Assembly: GCF_016464425.1 (NCBI RefSeq)
Contig: NZ_JADDKQ010000002.1
Location: 62,001-126,000, forward strand
From: Actinotalea solisilvae
GTDB taxonomy: Bacteria > Actinomycetota > Actinomycetes > Actinomycetales > Cellulomonadaceae
Reading direction: 5' to 3'
DNA: 64,000 nt
Shown here piece by piece: positions 47,562-57,798 of this stretch. The stretch's first letter is position 1. Each line of letters begins with the position of its first letter. The notes below the pieces were generated by a model. The model searched no databases, was not told where the DNA came from, and saw only the letters and a program-made list of their open reading frames with translations. The translations under genes were made by a program, and so were the position numbers.

Positions 47562-48077
47562 GTGACCGCCGCACGCCCCGCCCGCGCCACCGGCGTCGTG
47601 CTCGCGCTCGCCCTCGTCGCGCTGCCCGCGGGCTGCGCGACGGACGACGAGCCCGGCTCGCCGACGTCGTCCCCGTCCGCCTCGTCGACGCCCACCGCGA
47701 GCCCCGAGCCCACGGCCGAGCCCACCGCGTCGGCGACGCCCACGCCCACGGCCGACGGCCCCGTCGTCAACGGGCCCAACACGATCACGTCCCCGGCGCC
47801 CGGCGCCGAGGTCACCAGCCCGGTCACGGCGCGCGGCGAGGGCACGGCCTTCGAGGCGACGCTGCTGTACGCCGTGGTGGACGCGGCGACGTCCGACGTC
47901 GTCGCCGAGGGCTTCACCATGGCCGGCGCGAACGGCGAGGTGGGGCCGTGGGAGATCGTGCTCGACCTCGCGCCCGGTGACTACACGCTGCGCGTGTGGG
48001 AGCCCGACATGTCCGACGGCGAGAGCGGCTCGGGCCCGGAGCGGAACCTCGTCGAGGTGTCGTTCTCGGTCGTCTGA
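47562..48077 (+). CDS. Gmad2-domain lipoprotein
   Basis: The 171-residue protein has a signal peptide with lipobox-like LPAGC (Cys near 25), a Ser/Thr/Pro spacer (about 30-65) and a C-terminal immunoglobulin-like domain of the Gmad2 type (ITSPAPGAEVTSPVTARGEG; PWEIVLDL; YTLRVWEPDMSDGE). It should sit on the outer face of the membrane. Gmad2 domains occur in sporulation and envelope proteins; no enzyme activity is known. GTG has GAGGAG upstream. It is convergent with rsmE, with only four bases between the stops. Confidence 0.75.
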   Translation: MTAARPARATGVVLALALVALPAGCATDDEPGSPTSSPSASSTPTASPEPTAEPTASATPTPTADGPVVNGPNTITSPAPGAEVTSPVTARGEGTAFEATLLYAVVDAATSDVVAEGFTMAGANGEVGPWEIVLDLAPGDYTLRVWEPDMSDGESGSGPERNLVEVSFSVV

Positions 48078-48081
48078 CCGG

Positions 48082-48852
48082 TCAGCCCCAGCGACCCAGC
48101 CGGTCCGCGAGGAGCGCGAGCGCGACGGGCCCCGCCGTGGACGTCCGGAGCACGTGCGGGCCGAGCCGCACGGTGCGCGCGCCCGCCGCCTCGAACGCCG
48201 CGAGCTCGTCGTCCGCGATCCCGCCCTCGGGCCCGACGACGACGAGGACCTCGGGTGCCGGCTCGGCGCCGGACGGCAGGTCGACGTCGCGCAGCGGCTC
48301 GGCGGCCGCCTCGTGCAGCACGAGCACGCGGCCGCCCGCCGCGACGACGCCGGCGGCCCGCGCCGCGAGGCCGCGGGTGTCGAGCGGCTCGGCGACGGCG
48401 GGCACGTGCGCGCGCCGCGCCTGCTTCGTCGCCTCGCGCACGGTCGCGAGCCACTTCGCGCGGCTCCTCGCGGCGCGCTCGCCGCGCCACACGACCACCG
48501 AGCGGGCGGCCTGCCACGGCACGACCTCGTCGACACCGACCTCGGTCGCCGCCTCGATCGCGAGCTCGTCGCGGTCGCCCTTCGCGAGCGCCTGCGCCAG
48601 GACGAGCCGGACTCGGGGGCCGGGCTCGTCCTCGCGCCCGACGACGTCGAGCACGAGGCGCCCGGGCTCGACCGCGGCGATGGTGCAGCGCAGGCGGACG
48701 CCCGCGCCGTCGGCGACGTCGACGCGCTCCCCCGCACGCCGCCGCTGGACCACGCCCGCGTGACGCGCCTCCGCGCCCTCGAGCACGTAGGTCCCGCCGG
48801 CCGCGACCGCGTCGAGCATGCCGGGGTCGGCGAGGAAGACGGGCGCGCTCAC
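48082..48852 (-). CDS. rsmE: 16S rRNA (uracil-1498-N3)-methyltransferase
   Basis: The 256-residue SPOUT-class methyltransferase has an N-terminal PUA-like domain and the knot motifs QALAKGDRDELAIEAATEVG, VVVGPEGGIADDEL and LGPHVLRTSTAGPVAL. It methylates U1498 in the decoding region. It is third in the hrcA-dnaJ-rsmE run, 40 bases after dnaJ, as in many actinobacteria. Confidence 0.94.
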   Translation of the reverse strand: MSAPVFLADPGMLDAVAAGGTYVLEGAEARHAGVVQRRRAGERVDVADGAGVRLRCTIAAVEPGRLVLDVVGREDEPGPRVRLVLAQALAKGDRDELAIEAATEVGVDEVVPWQAARSVVVWRGERAARSRAKWLATVREATKQARRAHVPAVAEPLDTRGLAARAAGVVAAGGRVLVLHEAAAEPLRDVDLPSGAEPAPEVLVVVGPEGGIADDELAAFEAAGARTVRLGPHVLRTSTAGPVALALLADRLGRWG

Positions 48853-48892
48853 GCGTCGCCCGCGGGCGGCGTCGTGCGCGGGGAGGTGCGGG

Positions 48893-50029
48893 TCACCGGC
48901 CCGCGAGCTTGTCGCGGAGCTTGGCGAACACGCCCGGGTGCGCGGGTGCGACGCGCGACGCGGGCCGCTCCTCGCCGCGCAGCTCGGCCAGCCGGCGCAG
49001 CAGCGCCTCCTGCTCCTCGTCGAGCGTCGTCGGCACCTGGACGTCCACGTGGACGTTGAGGTCGCCGCGGCCGCCCACGTGCAGGTGCCCGATGCCGAGC
49101 CCCCGCTCGACGATGACGTCACCGGGCTGCGTGCCCGGACGGACGTCGATGTCGCGCGGGCCGTCGAGCGTCTCGAGCTGCACGACGGTGCCGAGCGCAG
49201 CGGCCGTCATCGGGATCTCGAGCGTGCAGTGCAGGTCGTCGCCGCGCCGGACGAACGTCTCGTGCTGGCGCTCGCGCACCTCGAGGTACACGTCGCCCGG
49301 CGGGCCGCCCGCGGGGCCGACCTCGCCCTGGCCCGTGAGCTTGATCCGCGTCCCCGTGTCCACGCCCGCGGGGACGTCGACCGAGAGCGTGCGGCGGCTG
49401 CGCACGCGGCCCTCGCCCGAGCACTCGGGGCACGGCTCGGGGATGACGGTGCCGAAGCCGTGGCACGCGGCGCACGGGCTCGACGTCATCACCTGGCCGA
49501 GGAAGGAGCGCGCGACCCGCTGCACGACGCCGCGCCCGCCGCAGACCTCGCACGTGCGGGGCGAGGTGCCGGGACGGCAGCAGCTCCCCTGGCACGTGCC
49601 GCACAGCACGGCCGTGTCCACGGGCACCTCGCGGTGGACGCCGAACGCCGCCTCGGCGAGGTCGATGTCGAGGCGCACGAGCGCGTCCTGGCCGCGGCGG
49701 GCGCGCGGCACGGGACCGCGCTGCGCGGACGCGCCCTGGGCCGCGCCGAAGAACGTCTCGAAGATGTCCTGGAAGCCGAAGCCGGCGCCGAACCCGGCGT
49801 TGCCGCCGCCGGGCGCCGTCGGGTCCACCCCGCGGTCGTACAGCTGGCGCTTCTCGGGGTTGGAGAGGACCTCGTACGCGCGCGACACGTCCTTGAAGCG
49901 CTCCTCCGCGCCGTCGCCCGTGGCGACGTCGGGGTGCAGCTCGCGCGCCAGGCGGCGGTAGGCCTTCTTGATCTGGTCCTGCGTCGCGTCCTGGCTGACG
50001 CCGAGGATCTCGTAGTAGTTCGTGCTCAC
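48893..50029 (-). CDS. dnaJ: Molecular chaperone DnaJ
   Basis: The 378-residue type-I J protein has a J domain with HPD at 32-34, a Gly/Phe region (GFGAGFGFQDIF), a zinc domain and the peptide-binding C-terminal domain. The zinc domain has four Cys motifs, but the first reads CGTCQGSC rather than the usual CxxCxGxG, with an extra Cys after it. The other three (CEVCGGRG, CAACHGFG, CPECSGEG) are normal. It follows hrcA in the heat-shock operon (the DnaJ2 position in actinobacteria). Confidence 0.95.
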   Translation of the reverse strand: MSTNYYEILGVSQDATQDQIKKAYRRLARELHPDVATGDGAEERFKDVSRAYEVLSNPEKRQLYDRGVDPTAPGGGNAGFGAGFGFQDIFETFFGAAQGASAQRGPVPRARRGQDALVRLDIDLAEAAFGVHREVPVDTAVLCGTCQGSCCRPGTSPRTCEVCGGRGVVQRVARSFLGQVMTSSPCAACHGFGTVIPEPCPECSGEGRVRSRRTLSVDVPAGVDTGTRIKLTGQGEVGPAGGPPGDVYLEVRERQHETFVRRGDDLHCTLEIPMTAAALGTVVQLETLDGPRDIDVRPGTQPGDVIVERGLGIGHLHVGGRGDLNVHVDVQVPTTLDEEQEALLRRLAELRGEERPASRVAPAHPGVFAKLRDKLAGR

Positions 50030-50113
50030 GTCACACTCTCTGGGCGTCGCGGTCCCACGGCGGGGCGGGCGAAATCGGTGTGGTCACCTGCGGGGCGGTC
50101 ACGGGCGACCCGG

Positions 50114-51133
50114 TCACTGCGCGAGGATCCGGGACAGGTAGCGGGCCACGGCCCGCACGGACGCGATCGTGCCCGCGTAGTCCATGCGCGTCGGGCCGAG
50201 CGAGCCGATGCGCGCGACCGGCTCGTCGTCGGCACCGTACCCCGCGGCGACGATGGAGGTCTCCGCGAGGCCGGCGTGCTGGTTCTCCCGGCCGATCCGG
50301 ACCGCCACGCCCGCCGAGTCCTCGGCCATCTCCGTGAGGAGCCGCAGGAGCACGACCTGCTCCTCGAGCGCCTCGAGCACCGGCCGGATGGTCCCGCTGA
50401 AGTCGGTGCCGCTCCGGGCGAGGTTGGCGGTGCCCGCCATGACGATGCGCTCCTCGGTCGCCTCGGCGAGCGTGTCCTCGACCGCGCGGATGACCCGCTG
50501 GACGAGGGGCTGCTCGGCGACCGCGAAGGCCTGCGTCATGCGGTCCAGCGGCTCGGGCAGGTCGACGAGGCGCCTGCCGGCCGCCGTCGCGTTGAGGCGT
50601 GCGCGCAGCTCGGGGACGACGTGCTCCGCGAGCGGCTCGTCGAGCTCCAGGACGCGCTGCTCGACGCGGCCGTTGTCCGTGATGATGACCACGAGCAGGC
50701 GGTTCTCGCCGACCGGGACGAGCTCCAGGTGACGCAGCGCCGACCGGCGCAGGGACGGGTACTGGACGACCGCCACCTGGTGCGTCAGCTGCGCGAGCAG
50801 GCGGACCGACCGGTCGACGACGTCGTCCAGGTCGACGGCGTCCTCGAGGAAGGCCTGGATCGCGCGGCGCTCGGGCGACGACAGCGGCTTGACCGTGGAG
50901 AGGCGGTCGACGAAGAGCCGGTAGCCCTTGTCCGTCGGGACGCGCCCCGCCGACGTGTGCGGCTGCGCGATGTAGCCCGCGTCCTCGAGCGCCGCCATGT
51001 CGTTGCGGATCGTCGCGGGCGACACGCCGAGGTTGTGGCGCTCGACGAGCACGCGGGAGCCCACCGGCTCGTGCGTGTGGACGTAGTCCTCGACGATCGC
51101 GCGCAGCACGTCGAGCCTGCGGTCCTCGCTCAT
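50114..51133 (-). CDS. hrcA: Heat-inducible transcription repressor HrcA
   Basis: The 339-residue repressor has a winged helix ([38 protein letters not shown]) and the GAF-like dimer domain with [18 protein letters not shown]. The ATG at 51133 has GGGAGGAG upstream. HrcA binds CIRCE; a good CIRCE element lies over its own promoter, so the hrcA-dnaJ-rsmE operon is autoregulated and induced when HrcA misfolds on heat shock. Confidence 0.96.
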   Translation of the reverse strand: MSEDRRLDVLRAIVEDYVHTHEPVGSRVLVERHNLGVSPATIRNDMAALEDAGYIAQPHTSAGRVPTDKGYRLFVDRLSTVKPLSSPERRAIQAFLEDAVDLDDVVDRSVRLLAQLTHQVAVVQYPSLRRSALRHLELVPVGENRLLVVIITDNGRVEQRVLELDEPLAEHVVPELRARLNATAAGRRLVDLPEPLDRMTQAFAVAEQPLVQRVIRAVEDTLAEATEERIVMAGTANLARSGTDFSGTIRPVLEALEEQVVLLRLLTEMAEDSAGVAVRIGRENQHAGLAETSIVAAGYGADDEPVARIGSLGPTRMDYAGTIASVRAVARYLSRILAQ

Positions 51134-51209
51134 CGCGCTCCTCCCGTCCAGGCGGCCCCGGCGCTCCCGCGCGGGGGGCCGCGTCGGTCCGGGCTCCGTC
51201 GCCACCATG

Positions 51210-51240
51210 TGGCACTCTCAGGGTCCGAGTGCCAATCGTA
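51210..51240 (-). promoter_or_regulatory. CIRCE operator and -10 of hrcA
   Basis: TTGGCACTC-N9-GAGTGCCA (arms at 51227-51235 and 51210-51217, read on the minus strand) is a near-consensus CIRCE with the canonical nine-base spacer. TACGAT (51235-51240) directly upstream is the likely -10, so bound HrcA covers the transcription start. Confidence 0.85.
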
Positions 51241-51299
51241 CCTGCGCGACGCGGGGCCGGGCACTGCGGGCGGCGCGACGGGTGGACGAAGGAGACGCG

Positions 51300-52160
51300 G
51301 TGGACCGGTACGGCAGGGACGTCCTCGCAGGCGGGCCGGGGGCGCGCGCGCCGCGCGGGCCGGTGACGCGGCCCCAGGTGGCCGAGGCCGGCCTCGTCGT
51401 CGAGGAGGTCACGACGGGCTGGGTCGGCGCCGTCGTGCGCGTCGAGAAGTCGGGCGGGATGCACGTCGTCGTGCTCGAGGACCGCCGGGGGCGCACGCGC
51501 ACCTTCCCGCTCGGGCCGGGGTTCTGGGTCGACGGCGAGCCGGTCGAGCTCACGCCGCCCGCCGGCCCCGCGGCGCCGGCGGCCCCGACGCGCACGGCGT
51601 CCGGCTCCGTCGCGGTCCCGGGCGCCCGCGCCCGCGTCGCGCGCGGCGGCCGGATCTGGGTCGAGGGGCGGCACGACGCCGAGCTCGTCGAGAAGGTCTG
51701 GGGGGACGACCTGCGCCTCGAGGGCGTCGTCGTCGAGCTGCTCGAGGGCGTCGACAACCTGCCGGCGAGCGTCGCCGCCTTCCGGCCCGAGCCCGGCCGA
51801 CGCCTCGGCGTGCTCGTCGACCACCTCGTGCCGGGCAGCAAGGAGTCGCGCATCGCCGCCGAGGCGGTGCGTGCCGCGCCGCCCGGGACCGTCCTCGTGC
51901 TCGGCCACCCCTACGTCGACGTGTGGCAGGCCGTGCGGCCGCAGCGCGTCGGCCTCGACGCCTGGCCGACGATCGACCGGGGGACCGAGTGGAAGCACGG
52001 CATCCTGCGCGCGCTCGGCTGGCCCCACGCGGACCAGGCCGACGTCGCCCGGGGGTGGCAGCGGATCCTGCGCAGCGTGCGCGACTACCGCGACCTCGAG
52101 CCGAGCCTGCTGGGCCGGATGGAGGAGCTCATCGACTTCGTCACGGCGCCGCCCGCGTGA
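51300..52160 (+). CDS. DUF3097 protein
   Basis: The 286-residue protein belongs to DUF3097, a family largely confined to actinobacteria. It has GWVGAVVRVEKSGGMHVVVL at the N-terminal beta domain, then IWVEGRHDAELVEKVWGDDL and GRRLGVLVDHLVPGSKESRI, a segment resembling a Toprim-like nucleotide-binding core. GTG at 51300 has GAAGGAG five bases upstream. Function is unknown. It is divergent from hrcA and shares its upstream region. Confidence 0.85.
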   Translation: MDRYGRDVLAGGPGARAPRGPVTRPQVAEAGLVVEEVTTGWVGAVVRVEKSGGMHVVVLEDRRGRTRTFPLGPGFWVDGEPVELTPPAGPAAPAAPTRTASGSVAVPGARARVARGGRIWVEGRHDAELVEKVWGDDLRLEGVVVELLEGVDNLPASVAAFRPEPGRRLGVLVDHLVPGSKESRIAAEAVRAAPPGTVLVLGHPYVDVWQAVRPQRVGLDAWPTIDRGTEWKHGILRALGWPHADQADVARGWQRILRSVRDYRDLEPSLLGRMEELIDFVTAPPA

Positions 52161-52196
52161 CCTCGGCGCCTCCCCCACGCGGGTGTCCGATTTCGC

Positions 52197-52202
52197 TACT
52201 GT
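52197..52202 (+). promoter_or_regulatory. Candidate -10 of the DUF4870 gene
   Basis: TACTGT in a locally AT-richer stretch about 110 bases before the ATG. Confidence 0.35.
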
Positions 52203-52311
52203 TCCCCTGCACCGACGTGGTGCACCGCCGCTCGCCCCTGGCCGCAGTCCCCGGGCCAGGACCGAGGCCGTCAGCTGCGGTCAGGCCGACAAGACAAGCT
52301 GGTGAAGCGAC

Positions 52312-52833
52312 ATGACGACCAACCCCAACGACGAGCCGCAGGTCCCGGGCACTCCCCCGCCGTCGGCCCCGGCGTACGGAGCGCCCAGCACGCCGCCCCC
52401 GGGCGCGACGCCTCCGCCCGCCTACGGCGCGCCCGGCGGGTACGACCAGCCCGCCGGCGGGTACCCGCCGCCCGCCCCCGGCTACGGCGCGCCCCTCCAG
52501 CCGCCGCTGTCCGACGCCGAGCAGCGCCAGTGGGCGATGTTCGCCCACATCGGCGGCATCATCCTCAGCTTCATCGCGCCGCTCGTGATCTGGCTCATGT
52601 ACAAGGAGCGTGGCCGCTTCGTCGAGGAGCAGGCCAAGGAGGCCCTCAACTTCCAGATCACGCTGATCATCGCGTCGATCGCCGTCGCCATCATCTCGGT
52701 GATCACGCTCGGCATCGGCTCGATCCTCTACGTGGCGTTCATCGTCGCGCTCGTCTTCATGATCATGGCGGCCGTCGCCGTGAACAAGGGCGAGGCGTAC
52801 CGCTACCCGGTGAACATCCGCTTCATCAAGTGA
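52312..52833 (+). CDS. DUF4870 membrane protein with Pro/Gly/Tyr-rich N-terminus
   Basis: The 173-residue protein has a disordered N-terminus of about 65 residues with YGAP units, then DUF4870 (QRQWAMFAHIGGIILSFIAP; FVEEQAKEALNFQITLII; YRYPVNIRFIK) with three membrane helices. This domain is similar to the Tic20-like fold. The role is unknown; the same PYG-type linker style occurs in the Cys-repeat protein at 39938-41557. Confidence 0.85.
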   Translation: MTTNPNDEPQVPGTPPPSAPAYGAPSTPPPGATPPPAYGAPGGYDQPAGGYPPPAPGYGAPLQPPLSDAEQRQWAMFAHIGGIILSFIAPLVIWLMYKERGRFVEEQAKEALNFQITLIIASIAVAIISVITLGIGSILYVAFIVALVFMIMAAVAVNKGEAYRYPVNIRFIK

Positions 52834-52848
52834 CGGACTGACACCCCG

Positions 52849-52884
52849 CGACGGGGCCGGTGCCCACGGGCACCGGCCCCGTCG
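52849..52884. terminator. Hairpin between DUF4870 and hemW genes
   Basis: Perfect 17-base arms (52849-52865, 52868-52884) around a two-base loop between convergent genes. Confidence 0.75.
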
Positions 52885-52925
52885 CCGTTCCCGCCCCGGC
52901 GGCGGGAGGTGTCGCCCTCGGCAGG

Positions 52926-54197
52926 TCAGTCGGTGAGGGCGCGGACGACGGTGTCCGCGAGGAGCCGGCCGCGGCGCGTCAGGAGAGCTGTGCCGCGCAC
53001 GGCCGCGGTGCCGTCGAGGAGTCCGTCGGCGACGAGCCCCGCGACCGCGTGCCGGCCCGCGGGCGCGACGGCGTCGAGCGGCAGGCCCTCGCGGATGCGG
53101 ACGCCGAGCAGGACGCGCTCGAGCTGCACCTCGGCGGCGCCGAGGACCTCACGGCCCGCCGCCGGCGTCGCCCCCGCCGCGAGCCGGTCGGCGTAGGCGC
53201 GGGGGTGCTTGACGTTCCACCACCGCAGCGACCGCCGCCCGGTGGCGTCCGTGCCACCGAGGTGGGAGTGCGCGCCCGGACCGAGGCCCCACCAGTCGCC
53301 GCCCCGCCAGTACGCGAGGTTGTGCCGGCAGGCGTCGTCGCGCGTGCGCGCCCAGTTGCTCACCTCGTACCAGCCGAGGCCCGCGCCACCCAGGAGGTCG
53401 TCGGCGAGCTCGTACTTCGCGGCCTGGTCGTCCGGGTCCGGCGGCGTGAGGACGCCGCGGCGCACCTGGACGGCCATCTTCGTGCCCTCCTCCACGGTGA
53501 GCGCGTAGGCCGACACGTGGTCGACGCCGCAGGCCACGACCGCGTCGAGCGAGCGGCGCCAGTCGTCGAGGGTCTCCCCCGGCGTGCCGTAGATGAGGTC
53601 GAGCGACACGGCGAGGCCGGCCTCGCGCGCCCAGGCGACCGCCTGCGGCACGCGCTCCGGGTCGTGCGTGCGCTCGAGCGTCGCGAGCACGTGCGGCACG
53701 GCCGACTGCATGCCGAACGACACGCGCGTGAAGCCGCCGGCCGCGAGCGCGGCGAGGCCCTCGCGGGTCACGGAGTCCGGGTTGGCCTCGGTGGTGACCT
53801 CGGCGCCCGGCGCGAGCCCCCACGTGGAGCGCAGCCCGTCGAGCATGCGCACGAGGTCCGCGGGCGGCAGCACCGTGGGCGTCCCGCCGCCCACGAAGAC
53901 CGTGGCGACGGGCCGCCCGCCGCGCCCGACGGCGTCGAGGGCGCGCGCGGCGAGGTCGACCTCGCGCAGGACCGTGCCCGCGTACGCCTCGTGCCCCGCG
54001 ACGCGGCCGCCGGCCTCGGCGAGCAGCTCGGACGCCGTGTAGGTGTTGAAGTCGCAGTAGCCGCACCGCACCGTGCAGAACGGCACGTGCAGGTAGACGG
54101 AGAACGTGCGGTCGCGCCCGCCCGTGCCGTCGTCGAGCCAGGCCGGGAGCGACCCGTCCGACGGCGGCGTCTCGCCCTCGGGCAGCGCCGGGCTCAC
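52926..54197 (-). CDS. hemW: Radical SAM heme chaperone HemW-like protein
   Basis: The 423-residue protein has the radical-SAM CxxxCxxC motif (C41, C45, C48), GGGTPTVLP, the SFGMQSAVPHVL strand and the HemN C-terminal domain. HemW carries heme; the older name is coproporphyrinogen III oxidase-like. It lies 25 bases after lepA, the standard actinobacterial pair. Confidence 0.93.
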   Translation of the reverse strand: MSPALPEGETPPSDGSLPAWLDDGTGGRDRTFSVYLHVPFCTVRCGYCDFNTYTASELLAEAGGRVAGHEAYAGTVLREVDLAARALDAVGRGGRPVATVFVGGGTPTVLPPADLVRMLDGLRSTWGLAPGAEVTTEANPDSVTREGLAALAAGGFTRVSFGMQSAVPHVLATLERTHDPERVPQAVAWAREAGLAVSLDLIYGTPGETLDDWRRSLDAVVACGVDHVSAYALTVEEGTKMAVQVRRGVLTPPDPDDQAAKYELADDLLGGAGLGWYEVSNWARTRDDACRHNLAYWRGGDWWGLGPGAHSHLGGTDATGRRSLRWWNVKHPRAYADRLAAGATPAAGREVLGAAEVQLERVLLGVRIREGLPLDAVAPAGRHAVAGLVADGLLDGTAAVRGTALLTRRGRLLADTVVRALTD

Positions 54198-54222
54198 ATG
54201 GCCGCCCGGGTCGGCCGACCGG

Positions 54223-56121
<1,899 letters not shown>

Positions 56122-56315
56122 AGCGGGGGCGCTCCGGGTGCTCGGGGACGGGCGGGTCGCGGGAGGCGGACCACCGCACCATCGTCCCACGGCGCGTGCC
56201 GGTCCCCCGCACCGCGGCTCACGCCCAGGTCTTGCGGGCCGCAGGAGCCCGGCGGAGGCTGAGGTGCCGGGCCGTACGCCCGGCGGCACGGTCCGACACC
56301 GACTCAGGAGGACAC

Positions 56316-56525
56316 ATGGCCACGACGGTCGCTCGCGTCACGCAGATCAGCTCCCGCTCCGAGGTCAGCTTCGAGGACGCCGTCCAGGGCGGCATCGAGC
56401 GCGCGACCTCGACGCTGCGCAACGTCCAGGGTGCATGGGTCAAGGACCAGAAGGTCGAGGTCACGGACGGCCGCATCGTCGCCTACCAGGTCAACCTCGA
56501 GATCACCTTCGTCCTCGACGACTGA
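56316..56525 (+). CDS. Dodecin (flavin-binding)
   Basis: The 69-residue protein matches dodecin along its whole length: [20 protein letters not shown], then [13 protein letters not shown] and [13 protein letters not shown]. Dodecins form hollow 12-mers that store or buffer flavins. The ATG has AGGAGGA upstream with three bases spacing. It is divergent from lepA. Confidence 0.95.
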   Translation: MATTVARVTQISSRSEVSFEDAVQGGIERATSTLRNVQGAWVKDQKVEVTDGRIVAYQVNLEITFVLDD

Positions 56526-56575
56526 CGCGGGGGGCGCGCCCCGCGCTGCCCGCACGACCCGCAGGACCCGGACGC

Positions 56576-56600
56576 GCCCGGCCGGCAGGACCGGCCGGGC
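56576..56600 (+). terminator. Hairpin after dodecin gene
   Basis: Ten-base arms (GCCCGGCCGG and its complement) with a five-base loop, 51 bases past the stop. Confidence 0.5.
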
Positions 56601-56674
56601 CCGTCGGCGTCCGCGGGCCCCGCCCCGAGCGTCGGGGGCCCGCCGAAGGCCCGGTCCCTCCGTCCGCACCCCGT

Positions 56675-56680
56675 TAGCCT
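56675..56680 (+). promoter_or_regulatory. Candidate leaderless -10 of the PemK/MazF-like gene
   Basis: TAGCCT, six bases, GTG; the same hexamer and spacing as at the HIT gene. Confidence 0.5.
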
Positions 56681-56686
56681 GGGCCG

Positions 56687-57205
56687 GTGCCGTCCCCTCT
56701 GCTGCGCCGCGTCCTGCGGCTCGCACGCGCCGTCGTCCCAGCGACCCGCCCGGCTCCGCGCGCGGACCGTCCGGACGCGGGCGGGCGCGCGCGGCCCGGA
56801 GGCACGCGGACGTACCCCGGGGACTTCACCGGGACCCTGCGACCGGTCTACGCACCCGACCCGGACGGCGCGCCCGACCCGGGCGAGATCGTGTGGGCCT
56901 GGGTCCCCTACGAGGAGGACCACACGCGCGGGAAGGACCGACCCGTGCTGCTCGTCGGGCGCGACGGGCCGTGGCTGCTGGGCCTCATGCTCACGAGCCG
57001 CGACCACGACGCGCGCCCCGGCCGCCCGGGTGAGGACTGGCTGGACCTGGGCACGGGCGACTGGGACGCGCGACGGCGGCCGAGCGAGGTCCGGCTCGAC
57101 CGCGTGGTCCGCGTCGACGCGGCAGCGGTGCGCCGCGAGGGCGCGATGCTCGACCGCGGGCGGTTCGACCAGGTCGTGGCGGGGATCCGGTCCGTCGCGG
57201 GGTGA
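56687..57205 (+). CDS. PemK/MazF-fold protein without adjacent antitoxin
   Basis: The 172-residue protein has a PemK/MazF-like core: DPGEIVWAWVPYEEDHTRGK, RPVLLVGRDGPWLLGLMLTS and VRLDRVVRVDAAAVRREGAML. An extra basic N-terminal tail of about 55 residues precedes it. MazF-fold toxins cut mRNA, but no antitoxin frame is visible before or after. Many actinobacteria carry such a solitary gene near rpsT, so a housekeeping or non-toxic role is possible. It starts with GTG. Confidence 0.75.
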   Translation: MPSPLLRRVLRLARAVVPATRPAPRADRPDAGGRARPGGTRTYPGDFTGTLRPVYAPDPDGAPDPGEIVWAWVPYEEDHTRGKDRPVLLVGRDGPWLLGLMLTSRDHDARPGRPGEDWLDLGTGDWDARRRPSEVRLDRVVRVDAAAVRREGAMLDRGRFDQVVAGIRSVAG

Positions 57206-57237
57206 CGCCGATGACCGGGCGGGGGCCCGGCTGCTGG

Positions 57238-57243
57238 TAGCAT
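57238..57243 (+). promoter_or_regulatory. Candidate -10 of rpsT
   Basis: TAGCAT with a weak ATGACC upstream. It would leave a leader of about 138 bases, long enough for S20 autoregulation. Confidence 0.45.
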
Positions 57244-57387
57244 GGTCCCTCGCGTGTCCGCCCAGGTCGGCGGGCACTCGTCCAGCGCCTCTCCGAGGGT
57301 GTCCCCACGCCCCAGTCCCGGTGCCGGACGCGCCCTCTACGACCTGTCAGATTCGCTCCGGCGAAACGCACAAGAGAGTCAGAACAC

Positions 57388-57648
57388 GTGGCGAACATCA
57401 AGTCCCAGATCAAGCGCATCCGTACCAACGAGATCGCGCGACTGCGCAACAAGGCCGTGAAGTCGGAGCTCAAGACGCACGTGCGTCGCGTCCGCGAGGC
57501 TGTCGCGGCGGGCGACAAGGAGACGGCCACGACGGCGCTCCAGGTCGCGTCGACCAAGCTCGACAAGGCCGTGAGCAAGGGCGTCATCCACGCCAACCAG
57601 GCGGCGAACCGCAAGTCGTCGCTCGCCAAGCAGGTCGCCTCGCTCTGA
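57388..57648 (+). CDS. rpsT: 30S ribosomal protein S20
   Basis: The 86-residue basic helical protein starts [20 protein letters not shown] and ends [13 protein letters not shown], the S20 pattern. It binds 16S rRNA early in 30S assembly. The GTG start has only a weak ribosome binding site, usual for S20, which is often autoregulated through its leader. Confidence 0.97.
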   Translation: MANIKSQIKRIRTNEIARLRNKAVKSELKTHVRRVREAVAAGDKETATTALQVASTKLDKAVSKGVIHANQAANRKSSLAKQVASL

Positions 57649-57683
57649 GCGGTACCGCTCGGGCCGACCGGCCCCGCAGCACA

Positions 57684-57717
57684 CGAAGGGCGCCATCCTC
57701 CGGGATGGCGCCCTTCG
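57684..57717 (+). terminator. rpsT terminator
   Basis: Perfect 15-base arms (57684-57698, 57703-57717) with a four-base loop. It lies between rpsT and the convergent regulator gene. Confidence 0.8.
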
Positions 57718-57798
57718 CCGTACGTGCGTGCCCGACCGCGACGGGCGTGGCCGGGACCGAGGGACGGGCCCCCCTGCGGCCCGCCCCGGTCCCCGCTC

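Noticed and set aside
56687..57205. Complete type II toxin-antitoxin pair
   Set aside because: No antitoxin-sized frame with start and ribosome binding site next to the MazF-like gene.
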